DNA from: Mycolicibacterium neworleansense
GTDB lineage: Bacteria > Actinomycetota > Actinomycetes > Mycobacteriales > Mycobacteriaceae
Assembly (NCBI RefSeq): GCF_001245615.1
Contig: NZ_CWKH01000002.1
Span: 1,550,001 to 1,614,000 of the forward strand
Direction of reading: 5' to 3'
Length of the DNA stretch: 64,000 nt
The position numbers and the translations under genes are program-made. This document shows positions 43,593-52,627 of this stretch, piece by piece (positions within the stretch are counted from its first letter, which is position 1; each line of letters opens with the position of its first letter). The notes beneath the pieces are model-generated. The model did no database searches, was not told the origin of the DNA, and saw nothing but the letters and a program-made list of their open reading frames with translations.

Positions 43593-43751
43593 ATGCCAAC
43601 CGGTAAGGGGATCTACGACGAACAGCACCGCGACGATGAACGCGGTGCCAACGGTGCCGCCGCCGACAAGCGGAATCGGGCCAAGAACGTCCCGGAGGAC
43701 ACCCCCGACGTCGATACCACCGAGAGCACCAGCCAGGAACCGCCCGACTGA
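43593..43751 (+). CDS. Small acidic hydrophilic protein, probable SigF regulon member
   Basis: 52 residues from the ATG at 43593. Composition is hydrophilic and disorder-like (DEQHRDDERGANGAAADK), ending in Glu, Ser and Pro. Third codon bases are mostly G or C, as in neighbouring genes. A SigF-like promoter ends nine bases upstream and no ribosome binding site is seen, which fits leaderless translation. Small hydrophilic stress proteins are common in SigF regulons. Function unknown. Confidence 0.5.
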   Translation: MPTGKGIYDEQHRDDERGANGAAADKRNRAKNVPEDTPDVDTTESTSQEPPD

Positions 43752-43769
43752 GTGCAGCGCCGTGTCGGA

Positions 43770-44432
43770 TTATTCGGCGTCACGCCCGACGCGGCTGCTG
43801 TGATAGGCGCCGCGGCGGATATCGGCAAGCCAACCGGGAGCCAGACGGACCCCGTCAGCCTCGTGAAGCGCGGGGTCGAAGGAGACGTCGCGCCCGTGCG
43901 GAAGCTTCTCACGCAGTGACAGCCTGCCCAGTGGTTCGAATTCGCCGGTCGGTGGGCATTGTTCGATGTCGAACTGGATTCCACCGCGTTCCAACTGACC
44001 GTTCACGCTGTCGAGGGAGAGTCCGGCGCCGTCGAACTCGGTACGGAGGCGAGCCCGCAGCCACCACAGCGCGCCGTCGAATCTCAGCGGCATCACGCTC
44101 GAGAAGGTGATACCTGTCCAGGAATTGGCCGGCCACAACACAAATCGGTTGCCGGCCAGTGTGGAGGCGAGCAGCACATCCCAGGGCGTGCCGGACAGTT
44201 GCGGTGGCATCCGCCAGGCCAGACCGGCGATGTCCGGCACGGACCCTGGCGTCCCGAGGCCCTTCGACAATCTGCCGACGACATCGCACGAGTAGAGCGG
44301 CAGGCCTCTGGTGGGCGGGGCGGTGCGTTCCAGGCTGCCACGTGCCAGCACGCCGTTCGGGTGGAACAGACGGCGGTGGCGCACCGCGGCACCGAACTCG
44401 ACCGGCCAGGCTGCGACATCGGAGATCTTCAT
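43770..44432 (-). CDS. Conserved-looking protein of unknown function
   Basis: 220 residues from ATG 44432 (an in-frame ATG at 44465 would add 11). FHPNGVLARGSLERTA, VVGRLSKGLGTPGSVPD, and PWDVLLAST look like conserved blocks; the HPNG and RLSKG motifs faintly recall the catalase fold, which would be notable next to a catalase gene, but I cannot confirm this. No signal peptide or membrane segment. It follows the thioesterase gene on the same strand with a gap of about 40 bases. Confidence 0.65.
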   Translation of the reverse strand: MKISDVAAWPVEFGAAVRHRRLFHPNGVLARGSLERTAPPTRGLPLYSCDVVGRLSKGLGTPGSVPDIAGLAWRMPPQLSGTPWDVLLASTLAGNRFVLWPANSWTGITFSSVMPLRFDGALWWLRARLRTEFDGAGLSLDSVNGQLERGGIQFDIEQCPPTGEFEPLGRLSLREKLPHGRDVSFDPALHEADGVRLAPGWLADIRRGAYHSSRVGRDAE

Positions 44433-44475
44433 GGCCACCGACTGCCCACCATGAGGGCTGGGCAAACGCGCCCGG

Positions 44476-45264
44476 CTAGATCCGCCAGAGGGCTTCCTGG
44501 CTGACGCTGGCGACCAGCGTGCCCGCGGTGTCGTAGAGCGAGCCGCGGGCCAGCCCGCGGGAGTCGTTGTGATTCGCCGACCGGAGCTCGTAGCGGTGCC
44601 AGCCGTGGGGCCGGAACGGCCGGTGGAACCAGATCGAGTGGTCGAGGCTGGCGGCGAAACCCAGATCGGACCGCAGCGGGACCGTCGGCGGTAGTGCCGC
44701 AGGCACCGGCCCGAGGTCGGACAGGAATGTCAGGGTGCAGGCCCGGATCAGTGGATCGTCCTCGATCTCGTCTTGCGTGCGGATCCAGAACGGCGAGATC
44801 GCGAACTCGGTGTGGTCCGTGGGCATGGTGCGCAGGTCGAATTTGTCCCCGAAGTCCATGACGTCGACCTTGGGGACCGCCGCGTCGAACTCCAGGGCGG
44901 GCGTGATCTCGGGGGACCAGTCCAGGCCCGGCTCTGGCTCGTGGAACGAGGCCATCATCTCCAGGATCACGGCGCCGTTCTGGCTGGCGGTGACGTGACG
45001 GGTGGCGAATGCGCGTCCGTCGCGGATGCGGTCGACGTGGAACTCGACCTCGGCGTCGTAGCGGCCGCCGCGGACGAAGTAGGCGTGCAGCGACTGCGGA
45101 AGCTTGCCGTCGTCGACGGTGGCCCCGGCCGCACCCAACGACTGCGCCGCGATCAGGCCGCCGAACAACCGCTCGGCTGCGCCGCGGCGGGGTTCTCGAA
45201 TACAGAAGTCATCGCCGTCGCGGTCGAACTGCAACAGTTGGGCGATCCAGCTCAGCGCTGCCAT
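44476..45264 (-). CDS. Acyl-CoA thioesterase II (TesB-like)
   Basis: 262 residues with two hot-dog domains. RLFGGLIAAQSLGAAGATV and LHAYFVRGG in the first domain, then ASLDHSIWFHRPF and ANHNDSRGLARGSLYD in the second, are the TesB signature blocks, including the catalytic Asp/Ser/Gln region. It hydrolyses acyl-CoA to free acid and CoA. Cytosolic. Confidence 0.93.
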   Translation of the reverse strand: MAALSWIAQLLQFDRDGDDFCIREPRRGAAERLFGGLIAAQSLGAAGATVDDGKLPQSLHAYFVRGGRYDAEVEFHVDRIRDGRAFATRHVTASQNGAVILEMMASFHEPEPGLDWSPEITPALEFDAAVPKVDVMDFGDKFDLRTMPTDHTEFAISPFWIRTQDEIEDDPLIRACTLTFLSDLGPVPAALPPTVPLRSDLGFAASLDHSIWFHRPFRPHGWHRYELRSANHNDSRGLARGSLYDTAGTLVASVSQEALWRI

Positions 45265-45300
45265 CGGCCGAGGCTATCAACTGCTTGGTTGGGACTTCGG

Positions 45301-45798
45301 TCACACCTGCTCGGCGAAATACCGCTGGCCGTCGGAGGCCAGCCGCCCGAACGCCGCCTTGACCACCGGCGCCAGCGCCTTGAACGGAATCGCGAACAAC
45401 GGCTTCGGCTCGATCGCCACGATCCAGGTGAACTGAGTCTGGCCGTCGCCGGCCGGTTCGACCAGATAGTCCTCGGCAAATCGGCGCAGCGACGGGATGC
45501 TGGCGTGATCGACGGTGAACGAGTATCGACGCCCCTCCTCCCAGCGGAAGAACGTCTCGTGCACCCGGGCCACGCCCGGCGCCAGCGTGACCTCGCGAGA
45601 GGTGCCGACGCCGAAGGGCCTCGGCGTCAACCAGTTCACCTTGGTGATCGACGGCCCCCAGGCGGCCAGGGACTCATCCGACACCAGGGACTCCCACACC
45701 CGTTCGGGCGGTGCCGCGAACCGCTTCTCATAGGTGAAGATGTGCGGTGCCGTCGTGAAGAAATCGGCGTCGGCGGATTCCAGTGTGAACCGGGGCAT
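45301..45798 (-). CDS. SRPBCC (START-like) family protein
   Basis: 165 residues. RFAAPPERVWESLVSDESLAAWGP is the typical start of the SRPBCC fold, followed by alternating strands and a long C-terminal helix. These proteins bind hydrophobic ligands in a deep pocket; the ligand is unknown. It precedes the thioesterase gene by 36 bases on the same strand. Confidence 0.85.
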   Translation of the reverse strand: MPRFTLESADADFFTTAPHIFTYEKRFAAPPERVWESLVSDESLAAWGPSITKVNWLTPRPFGVGTSREVTLAPGVARVHETFFRWEEGRRYSFTVDHASIPSLRRFAEDYLVEPAGDGQTQFTWIVAIEPKPLFAIPFKALAPVVKAAFGRLASDGQRYFAEQV

Positions 45799-45875
45799 GG
45801 TGCCAGCATGCCCCAGCAGGGCATGACGGGCACTGCGGAATACTCGGATACAAGACCATTCCGGAGAGGGGACCT

Positions 45876-47015
45876 ATGACGGCGGCGCTCGGCGGCCGCT
45901 ACGAGCTGCGCGGCCTGCTCGGCCGCGGCGGCATGGCCGAGGTACACGACGGCTGGGACAACAGGTTGTCGCGTCCGGTCGCGATCAAACTGCTCTATCC
46001 GGCCCTGGCCGCCGACGAGGTGACGCGTCGGCGGTTCGAGAACGAGGCGCGGGCCGCCGCCGCCCTCAATCACCCGAACATCGTCGCGGTCCACGACAGC
46101 GGTGAGGACAACGGGACGCCGTACATCGTGATGGAACGGCTGCCCGGCCCCACCCTGGCCGAGGAGATCGCCGCCGGACCGCTGTCGGCCGACCGTGTGC
46201 GCTGGGTGCTCGCCGACCTGCTCAGTGCGCTGACCGCCGCACACGACGCAGGCATCCTGCATCGCGACATCAAGCCCGGCAACGTCCTGATCACCCGCTC
46301 CGGTGCCGCCAAGCTCGCCGACTTCGGAATCGCCAAGACCGACGGGGCCGCCCACACCCGCGTCGGAATGGTGTTCGGTACCGCCAACTACCTGAGCCCG
46401 CAACGGATTACCGGGAAGCCGGCGTCACCGTCGGACGATCTGTATGCCCTCGGAGTCCTCGGCTACGAGGCATTGACCCGGCGTCTTCCGTTCGAGCGCG
46501 AGAGCCCGGTGGCCACCATGCGGGCCGTGCTCGATGAGCCGCTGACACCGATCGCGGTGCTGCGTCCCGACGTCGACCCCGCTCTGGTCCGCGTGCTGGA
46601 ACGGGCCATGTCTCGGGATCCGGCCTACCGCTTCACCGACGCCGCCGAGATGCGGGCCGCCCTCCAGGGAGCGCCGCCCGCTCGACCCGCGCCGCCGGCT
46701 CCTCCGGCGACCCTGATGCTGCCCCCGGCGATGCTGCCCGGACACTCCCGCTCGCGCATCCGGATCCTGCTCGCCGCCGCCGCCGCCATGGTGGCCGTCG
46801 TGCTCGGGGCGATCCTGCTGATCTCCGACCCGCCGCCGCAGCGCACGCCGATCACACCGGTGACCACTTCCATCGAGCCGACGGTGCCCGCCGCCACCAG
46901 CGAGCCCACGTTCATCCCGCCCCCACCCGAGGACGAGCAGGATCGGGGCCCGGGCATCGGCAACGGGAACGGCCACGGCAAGGGGCACGGCAAGAAGGGG
47001 CATCCGCACGACTGA
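45876..47015 (+). CDS. Membrane-anchored Ser/Thr protein kinase
   Basis: 379 residues. The Hanks-type kinase domain covers 1-270: glycine loop GRGGMAEV at 16-23, Lys38 (AIKLL), HRDIKPGN at 129-136, DFG at 149-151, then an activation segment with GTANYLSPQ. A Pro-rich link leads to one membrane helix (about 290-312). The outer part is short, Pro/Thr-rich, and ends in a Gly/His/Lys tail (GNGNGHGKGHGKKGHPHD) with no PASTA repeats, so it is not PknB. The tail could bind metal. Ribosome binding site GGAGAGGGG. Confidence 0.92.
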   Translation: MTAALGGRYELRGLLGRGGMAEVHDGWDNRLSRPVAIKLLYPALAADEVTRRRFENEARAAAALNHPNIVAVHDSGEDNGTPYIVMERLPGPTLAEEIAAGPLSADRVRWVLADLLSALTAAHDAGILHRDIKPGNVLITRSGAAKLADFGIAKTDGAAHTRVGMVFGTANYLSPQRITGKPASPSDDLYALGVLGYEALTRRLPFERESPVATMRAVLDEPLTPIAVLRPDVDPALVRVLERAMSRDPAYRFTDAAEMRAALQGAPPARPAPPAPPATLMLPPAMLPGHSRSRIRILLAAAAAMVAVVLGAILLISDPPPQRTPITPVTTSIEPTVPAATSEPTFIPPPPEDEQDRGPGIGNGNGHGKGHGKKGHPHD

Positions 47016-47028
47016 GGCGGTTCTCTAC

Positions 47029-47071
47029 AAAAAGCAAGGCCCAGACCGGATTTCTGTGGTCTGGGCCTTGC
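47029..47071 (-). terminator. Intrinsic terminator of tRNA-Pro
   Basis: Perfect 14-base arms GCAAGGCCCAGACC and GGTCTGGGCCTTGC with a 10-base loop, followed on the minus strand by TTTTT (47033-47029). It lies nine bases past the tRNA end and also faces the end of the kinase gene, 14 bases after that stop. Confidence 0.85.
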
Positions 47072-47079
47072 TTGCACTG

Positions 47080-47153
<74 letters not shown>

Positions 47154-47271
47154 CGTGAAGCTTCGACAGCCTATCGCACCGGGTACCTCGAAAGCCAAAC
47201 GGCCACCCCTGCGCGGTTTCCTACCGCGGACAACGGGAAGCATTTGGCGTGCCGGCGACGTTATACGCTGC

Positions 47272-47448
47272 ATGACCGTCTTGGGAGCCTTCATCTACCT
47301 GGGGTTCTTTGCCCTGGCAGCGTTGTGGCTGTTCCTGACGGCCGAGACCGATCAGGACCAGCTGCCCGAGCGCTCGAACTCCGAGAGCACCTCCGCGGAC
47401 GCGGAGGTGTCCAGCCCCTGGGCGCTGAGCCAGTCCGCATCGAAGTAG
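47272..47448 (+). CDS. Possible small single-pass membrane protein
   Basis: 58 residues from the ATG at 47272. A hydrophobic segment ([19 protein letters not shown]) is followed by an acidic, Ser-rich tail. Third positions are mainly G or C. There is no ribosome binding site, but a TATACG/TACGCT box lies just before the ATG, so leaderless expression is possible. The last 97 bases overlap the 3' end of cds1 on the other strand. Could also be chance. Confidence 0.4.
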   Translation: MTVLGAFIYLGFFALAALWLFLTAETDQDQLPERSNSESTSADAEVSSPWALSQSASK

Positions 47449-48458
47449 GTGTCCGCGTAGCGGTCCCCGCTGTCGGCCAGCAGGGTCACCACCGACCCGC
47501 TGCGGCCGTGCGCGATCATTTCGGCCAGCAGACCGAACGCGCCCCACAAATTGGTGCCCGTCGACGGACCGACGCGGCGGCCCAGCACCCGGCTCGCGTG
47601 ATGAGCCGCGGCCACCGACCCGCTGTCGGGCACGGCGATCATGCGGTCGACGACGCCGGGCAGGAACGACGGCTCCACCCGCGGCCTGCCGATGCCCTCG
47701 ATGCGTGACGACGCGCCCGTGACGACGTCGTCGCGGCCCTGTGCGTAACCAGGGAAGAACGCCGAATTCTCCGGGTCGACGACACACAACTGCGTGGCAT
47801 GCCTGCGGTAGCGGATGTAGCGGCCGATCGTCGCGCTGGTGCCGCCGGTGCCCGCCCCCACCACGATCCACTCCGGGACCGGATGGTGTTCCAGGCGCAT
47901 CTGCTCGTAGATCGACTCGGCGATGTTGTTGTTGCCGCGCCAGTCGGTGGCCCGCTCGGCGTTGGTGAACTGGTCCAGATAGTGCCCGCCGGTCTCCTCG
48001 GCCAACCGGTGCGCCTCGGCATACACCTGCGATGACTCGGCGACGAAATGGCAACGGCCGCCTTGGGCTTCGATCAGCGCGATCTTCGAGCCACTGGTCG
48101 AGGCGGGCACCACCGCGATGAACGGCAGACCCAGCAGCGCCGCGAAGTAGGCCTCGGACACCGCCGTCGACCCCGAGGACGCCTCGATGATCGTGGTGCC
48201 CTCACCGATCCAGCCGTTGCACAACCCGTACAGGAACAGGGAACGCGCCAGACGGTGCTTGAGGCTGCCGGTGATGTGGGTGGACTCGTCTTTGAGATAC
48301 AGCTGGACGTCGACGCCATTGCTCCAGGCCGTCGGCAGCGGGTACCGCAGCAGATGAGTGTCGGCGCTGCGTTTGGAATCAGCTTCGATCAGCCGCACCG
48401 CATCGTCCACCCACCGGCGTGGCCGGGGGCGTGAGGCGGTATCGGCCGGTTGGCTCAC
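47352..48458 (-). CDS. cds1: PLP-dependent cysteine desulfhydrase/synthase-like enzyme (Rv3684-like)
   Basis: 368 residues from the GTG at 48458, which overlaps the stop of the phosphoesterase gene (GTGA). The PLP lysine is Lys67 in [24 protein letters not shown] binds the substrate carboxylate, and [17 protein letters not shown] binds the PLP phosphate. It belongs to the CysK/CBS fold; the M. tuberculosis orthologue Cds1 has been described as a cysteine desulfhydrase producing hydrogen sulfide. Cytosolic. Confidence 0.88.
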   Translation of the reverse strand: MSQPADTASRPRPRRWVDDAVRLIEADSKRSADTHLLRYPLPTAWSNGVDVQLYLKDESTHITGSLKHRLARSLFLYGLCNGWIGEGTTIIEASSGSTAVSEAYFAALLGLPFIAVVPASTSGSKIALIEAQGGRCHFVAESSQVYAEAHRLAEETGGHYLDQFTNAERATDWRGNNNIAESIYEQMRLEHHPVPEWIVVGAGTGGTSATIGRYIRYRRHATQLCVVDPENSAFFPGYAQGRDDVVTGASSRIEGIGRPRVEPSFLPGVVDRMIAVPDSGSVAAAHHASRVLGRRVGPSTGTNLWGAFGLLAEMIAHGRSGSVVTLLADSGDRYADTYFDADWLSAQGLDTSASAEVLSEFERSGSWS

Positions 48459-49399
48459 CGGGCCGAGACGGTCGGGCTGGATTGCCCGGCCCTGGTCCCG
48501 ACGTGTCCGCCACCGGTCGGCGCTGCCACCAGCGTCAGCAGGGTGGCCTCCGGACGGCAGCAGAACCGCACCGGCGCGAACGGCGATGTGCCGATGCCCG
48601 CCGACACGTGCAGCTGCATGTGCGAGCCCCACTTCGAAGCGCCCTTGGCCCGGGACCGGTCCAGCTCGCAGTTGGTCACGATGGCCCCGTAGAACGGCAG
48701 GCACAGCTGCCCGCCGTGGGTGTGCCCGGCCAGCACCAGCTGATAGCCGTCGGCGGCGAAGCGGTCCAGCACCCGCGGCTCGGGGGAGTGCGTGAGCCCC
48801 AGTGTCAGGTTCGCCGCGCCGTTGGCCCGGCCGGCGATGGTGTCGTAGCGGTCGCGCTTGAGGTGTGGATCGTCGACGCCGGCCACCGAGATGTGCAGCC
48901 CGGCCACCTCGACGTCGCGACGGAGGTGGGTCATGTCGAGCCAGCCGCGCTCGGTGAAGGCGGCACGCAGGTCCTGCCACGGCAGCGGCTCACCGTGCGA
49001 CCGGTGCTGCGGATTGGTGACGTAGTTCAGCGGGTTCTTCAGCCGCGGCGCGAAGTAGTCGTTGCTGCCGAACACGAACAGTCCGGGCGCCGACAGCAGC
49101 TCACTGAGGGATTGCACGACGGCGGGCACGGCCTTCGGGTGGGCCAGGTTGTCACCGGTGTTGACCACCAGGTCGGGTTCCAGGCGGGCCAGATCACGCA
49201 GCCAGGCCTGCTTGCGGCGCTGGTTGGGGCGCATGTGTAGATCGGACAGATGCAGGACGCGCAGGGGCGAGGAGCCCGGGGCCAGCACCGGCATGGTCGC
49301 TTCCCGCAGCACGAACGCGTTGCGCTCGATCAGGGACGCGTAGCCGATCCCGGCGACCAACGAACCGGCGGTGACGGCAGCTGCCTTCTTCACTGACAT
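48455..49399 (-). CDS. Metallophosphoesterase (Rv3683-like)
   Basis: 314 residues. After an N-terminal hydrophobic anchor ([19 protein letters not shown]) come the calcineurin-type metal motifs [26 protein letters not shown] and AGHTHGG. Its substrate is unknown; the YkuE-like relatives act on lipid or nucleotide phosphoesters at the membrane. It lies 27 bases after ponA2 on the same strand and overlaps cds1. Confidence 0.92.
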   Translation of the reverse strand: MSVKKAAAVTAGSLVAGIGYASLIERNAFVLREATMPVLAPGSSPLRVLHLSDLHMRPNQRRKQAWLRDLARLEPDLVVNTGDNLAHPKAVPAVVQSLSELLSAPGLFVFGSNDYFAPRLKNPLNYVTNPQHRSHGEPLPWQDLRAAFTERGWLDMTHLRRDVEVAGLHISVAGVDDPHLKRDRYDTIAGRANGAANLTLGLTHSPEPRVLDRFAADGYQLVLAGHTHGGQLCLPFYGAIVTNCELDRSRAKGASKWGSHMQLHVSAGIGTSPFAPVRFCCRPEATLLTLVAAPTGGGHVGTRAGQSSPTVSAR

Positions 49400-49426
49400 G
49401 CAGGCAAGCCTACTGCGAACCGGTGC

Positions 49427-51877
49427 TCACGGGGGTGGTGGAGGCCCGAGCACCGGAACGGTGATCGGAGGCAGGCCCGGAATCTCGACCACGGTCTGGC
49501 CGATCTCGGGCGGTGGGCCACCCGGCATCGGGAACGCGATCGGGGGCGGCGGCGGAGCCGGCGGGATCCCGTTGCTGATCTGGATCGTGACGATCGAGCC
49601 CGGAATCGTCTGCCCGCTGGGGGCGGTGCCGACCACGGTGCCGTAGCGCGCACTGCTGTTGACCGAGGCGGCGCCGTCGGCCACCTGGAATCCGGCCTCC
49701 TTGAGCCGCTGCCGCGCAGCCGTCTCGTCCAGTCCGCTCACGGTGGGCACCACCGAGCCGGGTCCGCCGTCGACATAGCGCGGGTCGGTCGGCGGCATGA
49801 CCACCGGACCGAAGTTGTTGGCGATCGGCTTCAGCGCGGTGAACCAGGTGCGGGCCGGCTCGTTACCGCCGAACAGGTCACCGTCGCCGCACTGGCGCAG
49901 CGGGAACGAGCACAGCTCACCGGGGCTCGTGGAGTCGTCGTAGATGTAGTTGGCCGCGGCGTACTGGTTGGTGAAACCGAGGAAGCCCGACGAGCGGTGC
50001 GCCTCGGTGGTGCCGGTCTTGCCCGACATCGGCAGATCCCAGCCCACCGAACCGGCCGACCCGGCGGCGGTACCGCCGGCCTGGTCGTCCTTGCTCATCG
50101 CATTGGCCAGGGTGTTGGCCAGCCCCTCGGGCACCGCCTGATCGCACGTCTCGGTGGTCACCGACACCTCATTGCCGTGCCGGTCGAGCACCTGCGCGAT
50201 CGGGTTGGGCGGGCACCAGGTTCCGCCGGAGGCCAAGGTGGCCGCCACGTTGGACAACTCGAGGGCATTGACCTCGATGGGTCCCAGGGTGAACGAGCCG
50301 ATGTTCTGGCGCTTGACGAAATCGGCCAGGCTCTCGTTGCTCTCCGGGTCATAGTCGCGGGCGGTGCCGGGCAGCGCGTAGGACCGCAGCCCCAGCCGCA
50401 CCGCCATATCGACCGACCGCTGCACGCCGATCTGCGAGATGAGCTTGGCGAACGCGGTATTCGGCGAGGTGGCCAGGGCGTCGGTGACGCTCATCGTGCC
50501 GCGGTAGCCGCCGGCGTTCTTCACACACCAGGTTTCCTTCGGGCATCCCGGGGTGTCGCTGCTGCCCAGCCCCTTGGCCTGGAAGAAACCCGGCACCGCG
50601 AGCTGGGTGTTGATGCCCATCCCCATATCCATGGCCGCGGCCGTGGTGAAGATCTTGAAGATGGACCCGGCGCCGTCGCCGACGAGGGAGAACGGCTGCG
50701 GCTGCATGGTCTCGCCGGCATCGGTGTTCAGGCCGTACGTCCGATTGCTGCCCATCGCCAGGACCGGATGGGATTCCTTACCCGGCTTGATCACGCTCAT
50801 GACGCTGGCGATGCCGGGGGCATCCGGGCGGGCGATGCTGTCGATCGCCGACTTCACCGAGCCCTGCACGTCGGGATCCAGTGTGGTCTTGATCAGATAG
50901 CCGCCCTTGGCCACCTGCTCCTTGCTCAGGCCGGCGCGGGCCAGGTATTCCAGTGCGTAATCGCAGAAGAATGCGCGGTCACCGGCGGCGATGCAGCCCC
51001 GGGGCAGCTCGTTGGGCTGCGGCAGGATGCCCAGCGGCTGCTGCTTGGCGGCCCGCAGCGCCTCGGCCTCCTGCGGGATGTTGTCGATCATGGTGTCCAG
51101 CACCAGGTTCCGCCGGGCCAGGGCGCCGTCGGGATTGGTGTAGGGATTGAGTGCGCTGGTGGACTGCACCATGCCGGCCAACAGGGCGGCCTGCTGCCAG
51201 TTCAACTCGGAGGCGTTGATGCCGAAGTACGTCTGTGCGGCGTCCTGAACGCCGAACGCGCCATTGCCGAACGAGACCAGGTTCAGATAGCGGGTCAGGA
51301 TCTCCGGCTTGGTGAACGTCTTGTCCAGCGTCAGGGCCATCCGGATCTCCCGCAACTTACGGGCCGGTGTGGTCTCGATCGCGGCGCGGCGCTCGGCGTC
51401 GGTCTGGGCGACGACGAGCAGCTGGTAGTTCTTCACATACTGCTGCTCGATCGTCGAACCGCCGCGGGTGTCCGCGTCGCCGCGCATGTATCCGGTCAGA
51501 CCGGTCAGCGTGCCCTGCCAGTCCACACCGTTGTGTTCGGCGAACCGCTTGTCCTCGATGGAGACCAGCGCGAGCTTCATGGTGTTGGCGATCTGATCGC
51601 TGGGCACCTCGAAGCGGCGCTGTGAATACAGCCACGCGATGGTGTTGCCCTTGGCGTCGACCATGGTCGAGACCTGCGGAACCTCACCGTCGACCAGGGC
51701 GGCCGAACCGTTGGCCACCACGTCGGAGGCCCGGTTGGACATCAGGCCGAATCCACCCACGACAGGGAACATGAGCGTGGCCACCAGCACGCTGGCCAGC
51801 AGGCAGCACCAGGCCAGTTTGATGATGGTGACCGCTTGGGGTGGCTGCGCGGGCGGTCGTGTCGGCTGCTCCGGCAT
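49427..51877 (-). CDS. ponA2: Penicillin-binding protein PonA2 (class A, bifunctional)
   Basis: 816 residues from the ATG at 51877. A short cytosolic start and one membrane helix are followed by the GT51 transglycosylase domain (SIEDKRFAEHNGVDW, GGSTIEQQYVKN) and then the transpeptidase domain with GSIFKIFT (active Ser, about residue 404), SPNTAF and SGKTGTTE. One PASTA domain and a Pro-rich tail finish it. It polymerises and cross-links peptidoglycan. It diverges from whiB4 across 296 bases. Confidence 0.95.
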   Translation of the reverse strand: MPEQPTRPPAQPPQAVTIIKLAWCCLLASVLVATLMFPVVGGFGLMSNRASDVVANGSAALVDGEVPQVSTMVDAKGNTIAWLYSQRRFEVPSDQIANTMKLALVSIEDKRFAEHNGVDWQGTLTGLTGYMRGDADTRGGSTIEQQYVKNYQLLVVAQTDAERRAAIETTPARKLREIRMALTLDKTFTKPEILTRYLNLVSFGNGAFGVQDAAQTYFGINASELNWQQAALLAGMVQSTSALNPYTNPDGALARRNLVLDTMIDNIPQEAEALRAAKQQPLGILPQPNELPRGCIAAGDRAFFCDYALEYLARAGLSKEQVAKGGYLIKTTLDPDVQGSVKSAIDSIARPDAPGIASVMSVIKPGKESHPVLAMGSNRTYGLNTDAGETMQPQPFSLVGDGAGSIFKIFTTAAAMDMGMGINTQLAVPGFFQAKGLGSSDTPGCPKETWCVKNAGGYRGTMSVTDALATSPNTAFAKLISQIGVQRSVDMAVRLGLRSYALPGTARDYDPESNESLADFVKRQNIGSFTLGPIEVNALELSNVAATLASGGTWCPPNPIAQVLDRHGNEVSVTTETCDQAVPEGLANTLANAMSKDDQAGGTAAGSAGSVGWDLPMSGKTGTTEAHRSSGFLGFTNQYAAANYIYDDSTSPGELCSFPLRQCGDGDLFGGNEPARTWFTALKPIANNFGPVVMPPTDPRYVDGGPGSVVPTVSGLDETAARQRLKEAGFQVADGAASVNSSARYGTVVGTAPSGQTIPGSIVTIQISNGIPPAPPPPPIAFPMPGGPPPEIGQTVVEIPGLPPITVPVLGPPPPP

Positions 51878-52173
51878 GCGTACAGAGTAGCTATCTCGCT
51901 GAAGCGGGCTTCCCGCGAGCGGGGCCCACCGGCATATCGCGCTTGCCTGCAGAAACACCGCGTTGCATCCAGGTGGCGGTCAGACGGCACGGCCGTCCCA
52001 AAAAAGTGGTTCGCAAACTGTTGCGTAAATACCCTCTGACCACCTAGCTTGGACACACAGTGCGATCCAGGTAACACAGGCTGGCGCAATGTGGCGTAGA
52101 TCGCAACGGCGTTCTATACCGGAAGGTTCAACGCCCGCCATCTGGGGAGATGGCTGGAACGAAGGGATCGCTG
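51878..52173. promoter_or_regulatory. Divergent ponA2-whiB4 promoter region
   Basis: This 296-base region has no convincing gene. TTGGAC (52049-52054) and TAACAC (52072-52077) are 17 bases apart and could be a -35/-10 pair for whiB4. A short A-run and AT-rich patch lie at about 52000-52035. For ponA2 no clear boxes were seen. The GAAGGGA at 52161-52167 is the whiB4 ribosome binding site. Confidence 0.35.
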
Positions 52174-52533
52174 GTGTCAGGTACACGAACTGTCGCAGAC
52201 AAGATGAACGCTTCCGCCCCAGCCGCCAACCTGGTCCATCGAGGCGAGGGCGAAGCACGGATCGCCTGGGTTTCGCAGGCGCGCTGCCGTCAGGCCGATC
52301 CGGACGAGTTGTTCGTACGCGGTGCCGCACAACGCAAAGCCGCGGTGATCTGCAGGCACTGCCCGGTGATCCTCGAATGCGGTGCCGATGCACTGGACAA
52401 TCGCGTGGAATTCGGAGTCTGGGGCGGGATGACCGAACGTCAGCGTCGTGCGCTGCTCAAGCAGCATCCCGAAGTCATCTCCTGGGCCGAGTTCTTCGCC
52501 GCCCAGCGTAAGCACCACCGCAGCGCGGTCTAA
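52174..52533 (+). CDS. whiB4: WhiB4 iron-sulfur redox regulator
   Basis: 119 residues from the GTG at 52174, chosen because GAAGGGA lies six bases upstream and the length then matches M. tuberculosis WhiB4 (118). The four cluster cysteines are at 38, 60, 63 and 69 (CxxC in CRHC), followed by the GVWGG turn at 81-85 and a basic region (ERQRRALLKQH). WhiB4 senses oxygen and redox state and regulates antioxidant genes. Position next to ponA2 is conserved. Confidence 0.93.
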   Translation: MSGTRTVADKMNASAPAANLVHRGEGEARIAWVSQARCRQADPDELFVRGAAQRKAAVICRHCPVILECGADALDNRVEFGVWGGMTERQRRALLKQHPEVISWAEFFAAQRKHHRSAV

Positions 52534-52627
52534 TCTCGATGCCCTTACGCGGGCTCACCCGGCCCGCGCGCGCCAAAATTCAGCCGACGGTAGTGTATTC
52601 GGTTGTGGCACATGGTAATCAGCGGCA

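Noticed and set aside
49997..51625. 542-codon plus-strand frame
   Set aside because: It is antisense to ponA2, has no recognisable motif and shows Arg/Gly/His composition typical of shadow frames in GC-rich DNA.
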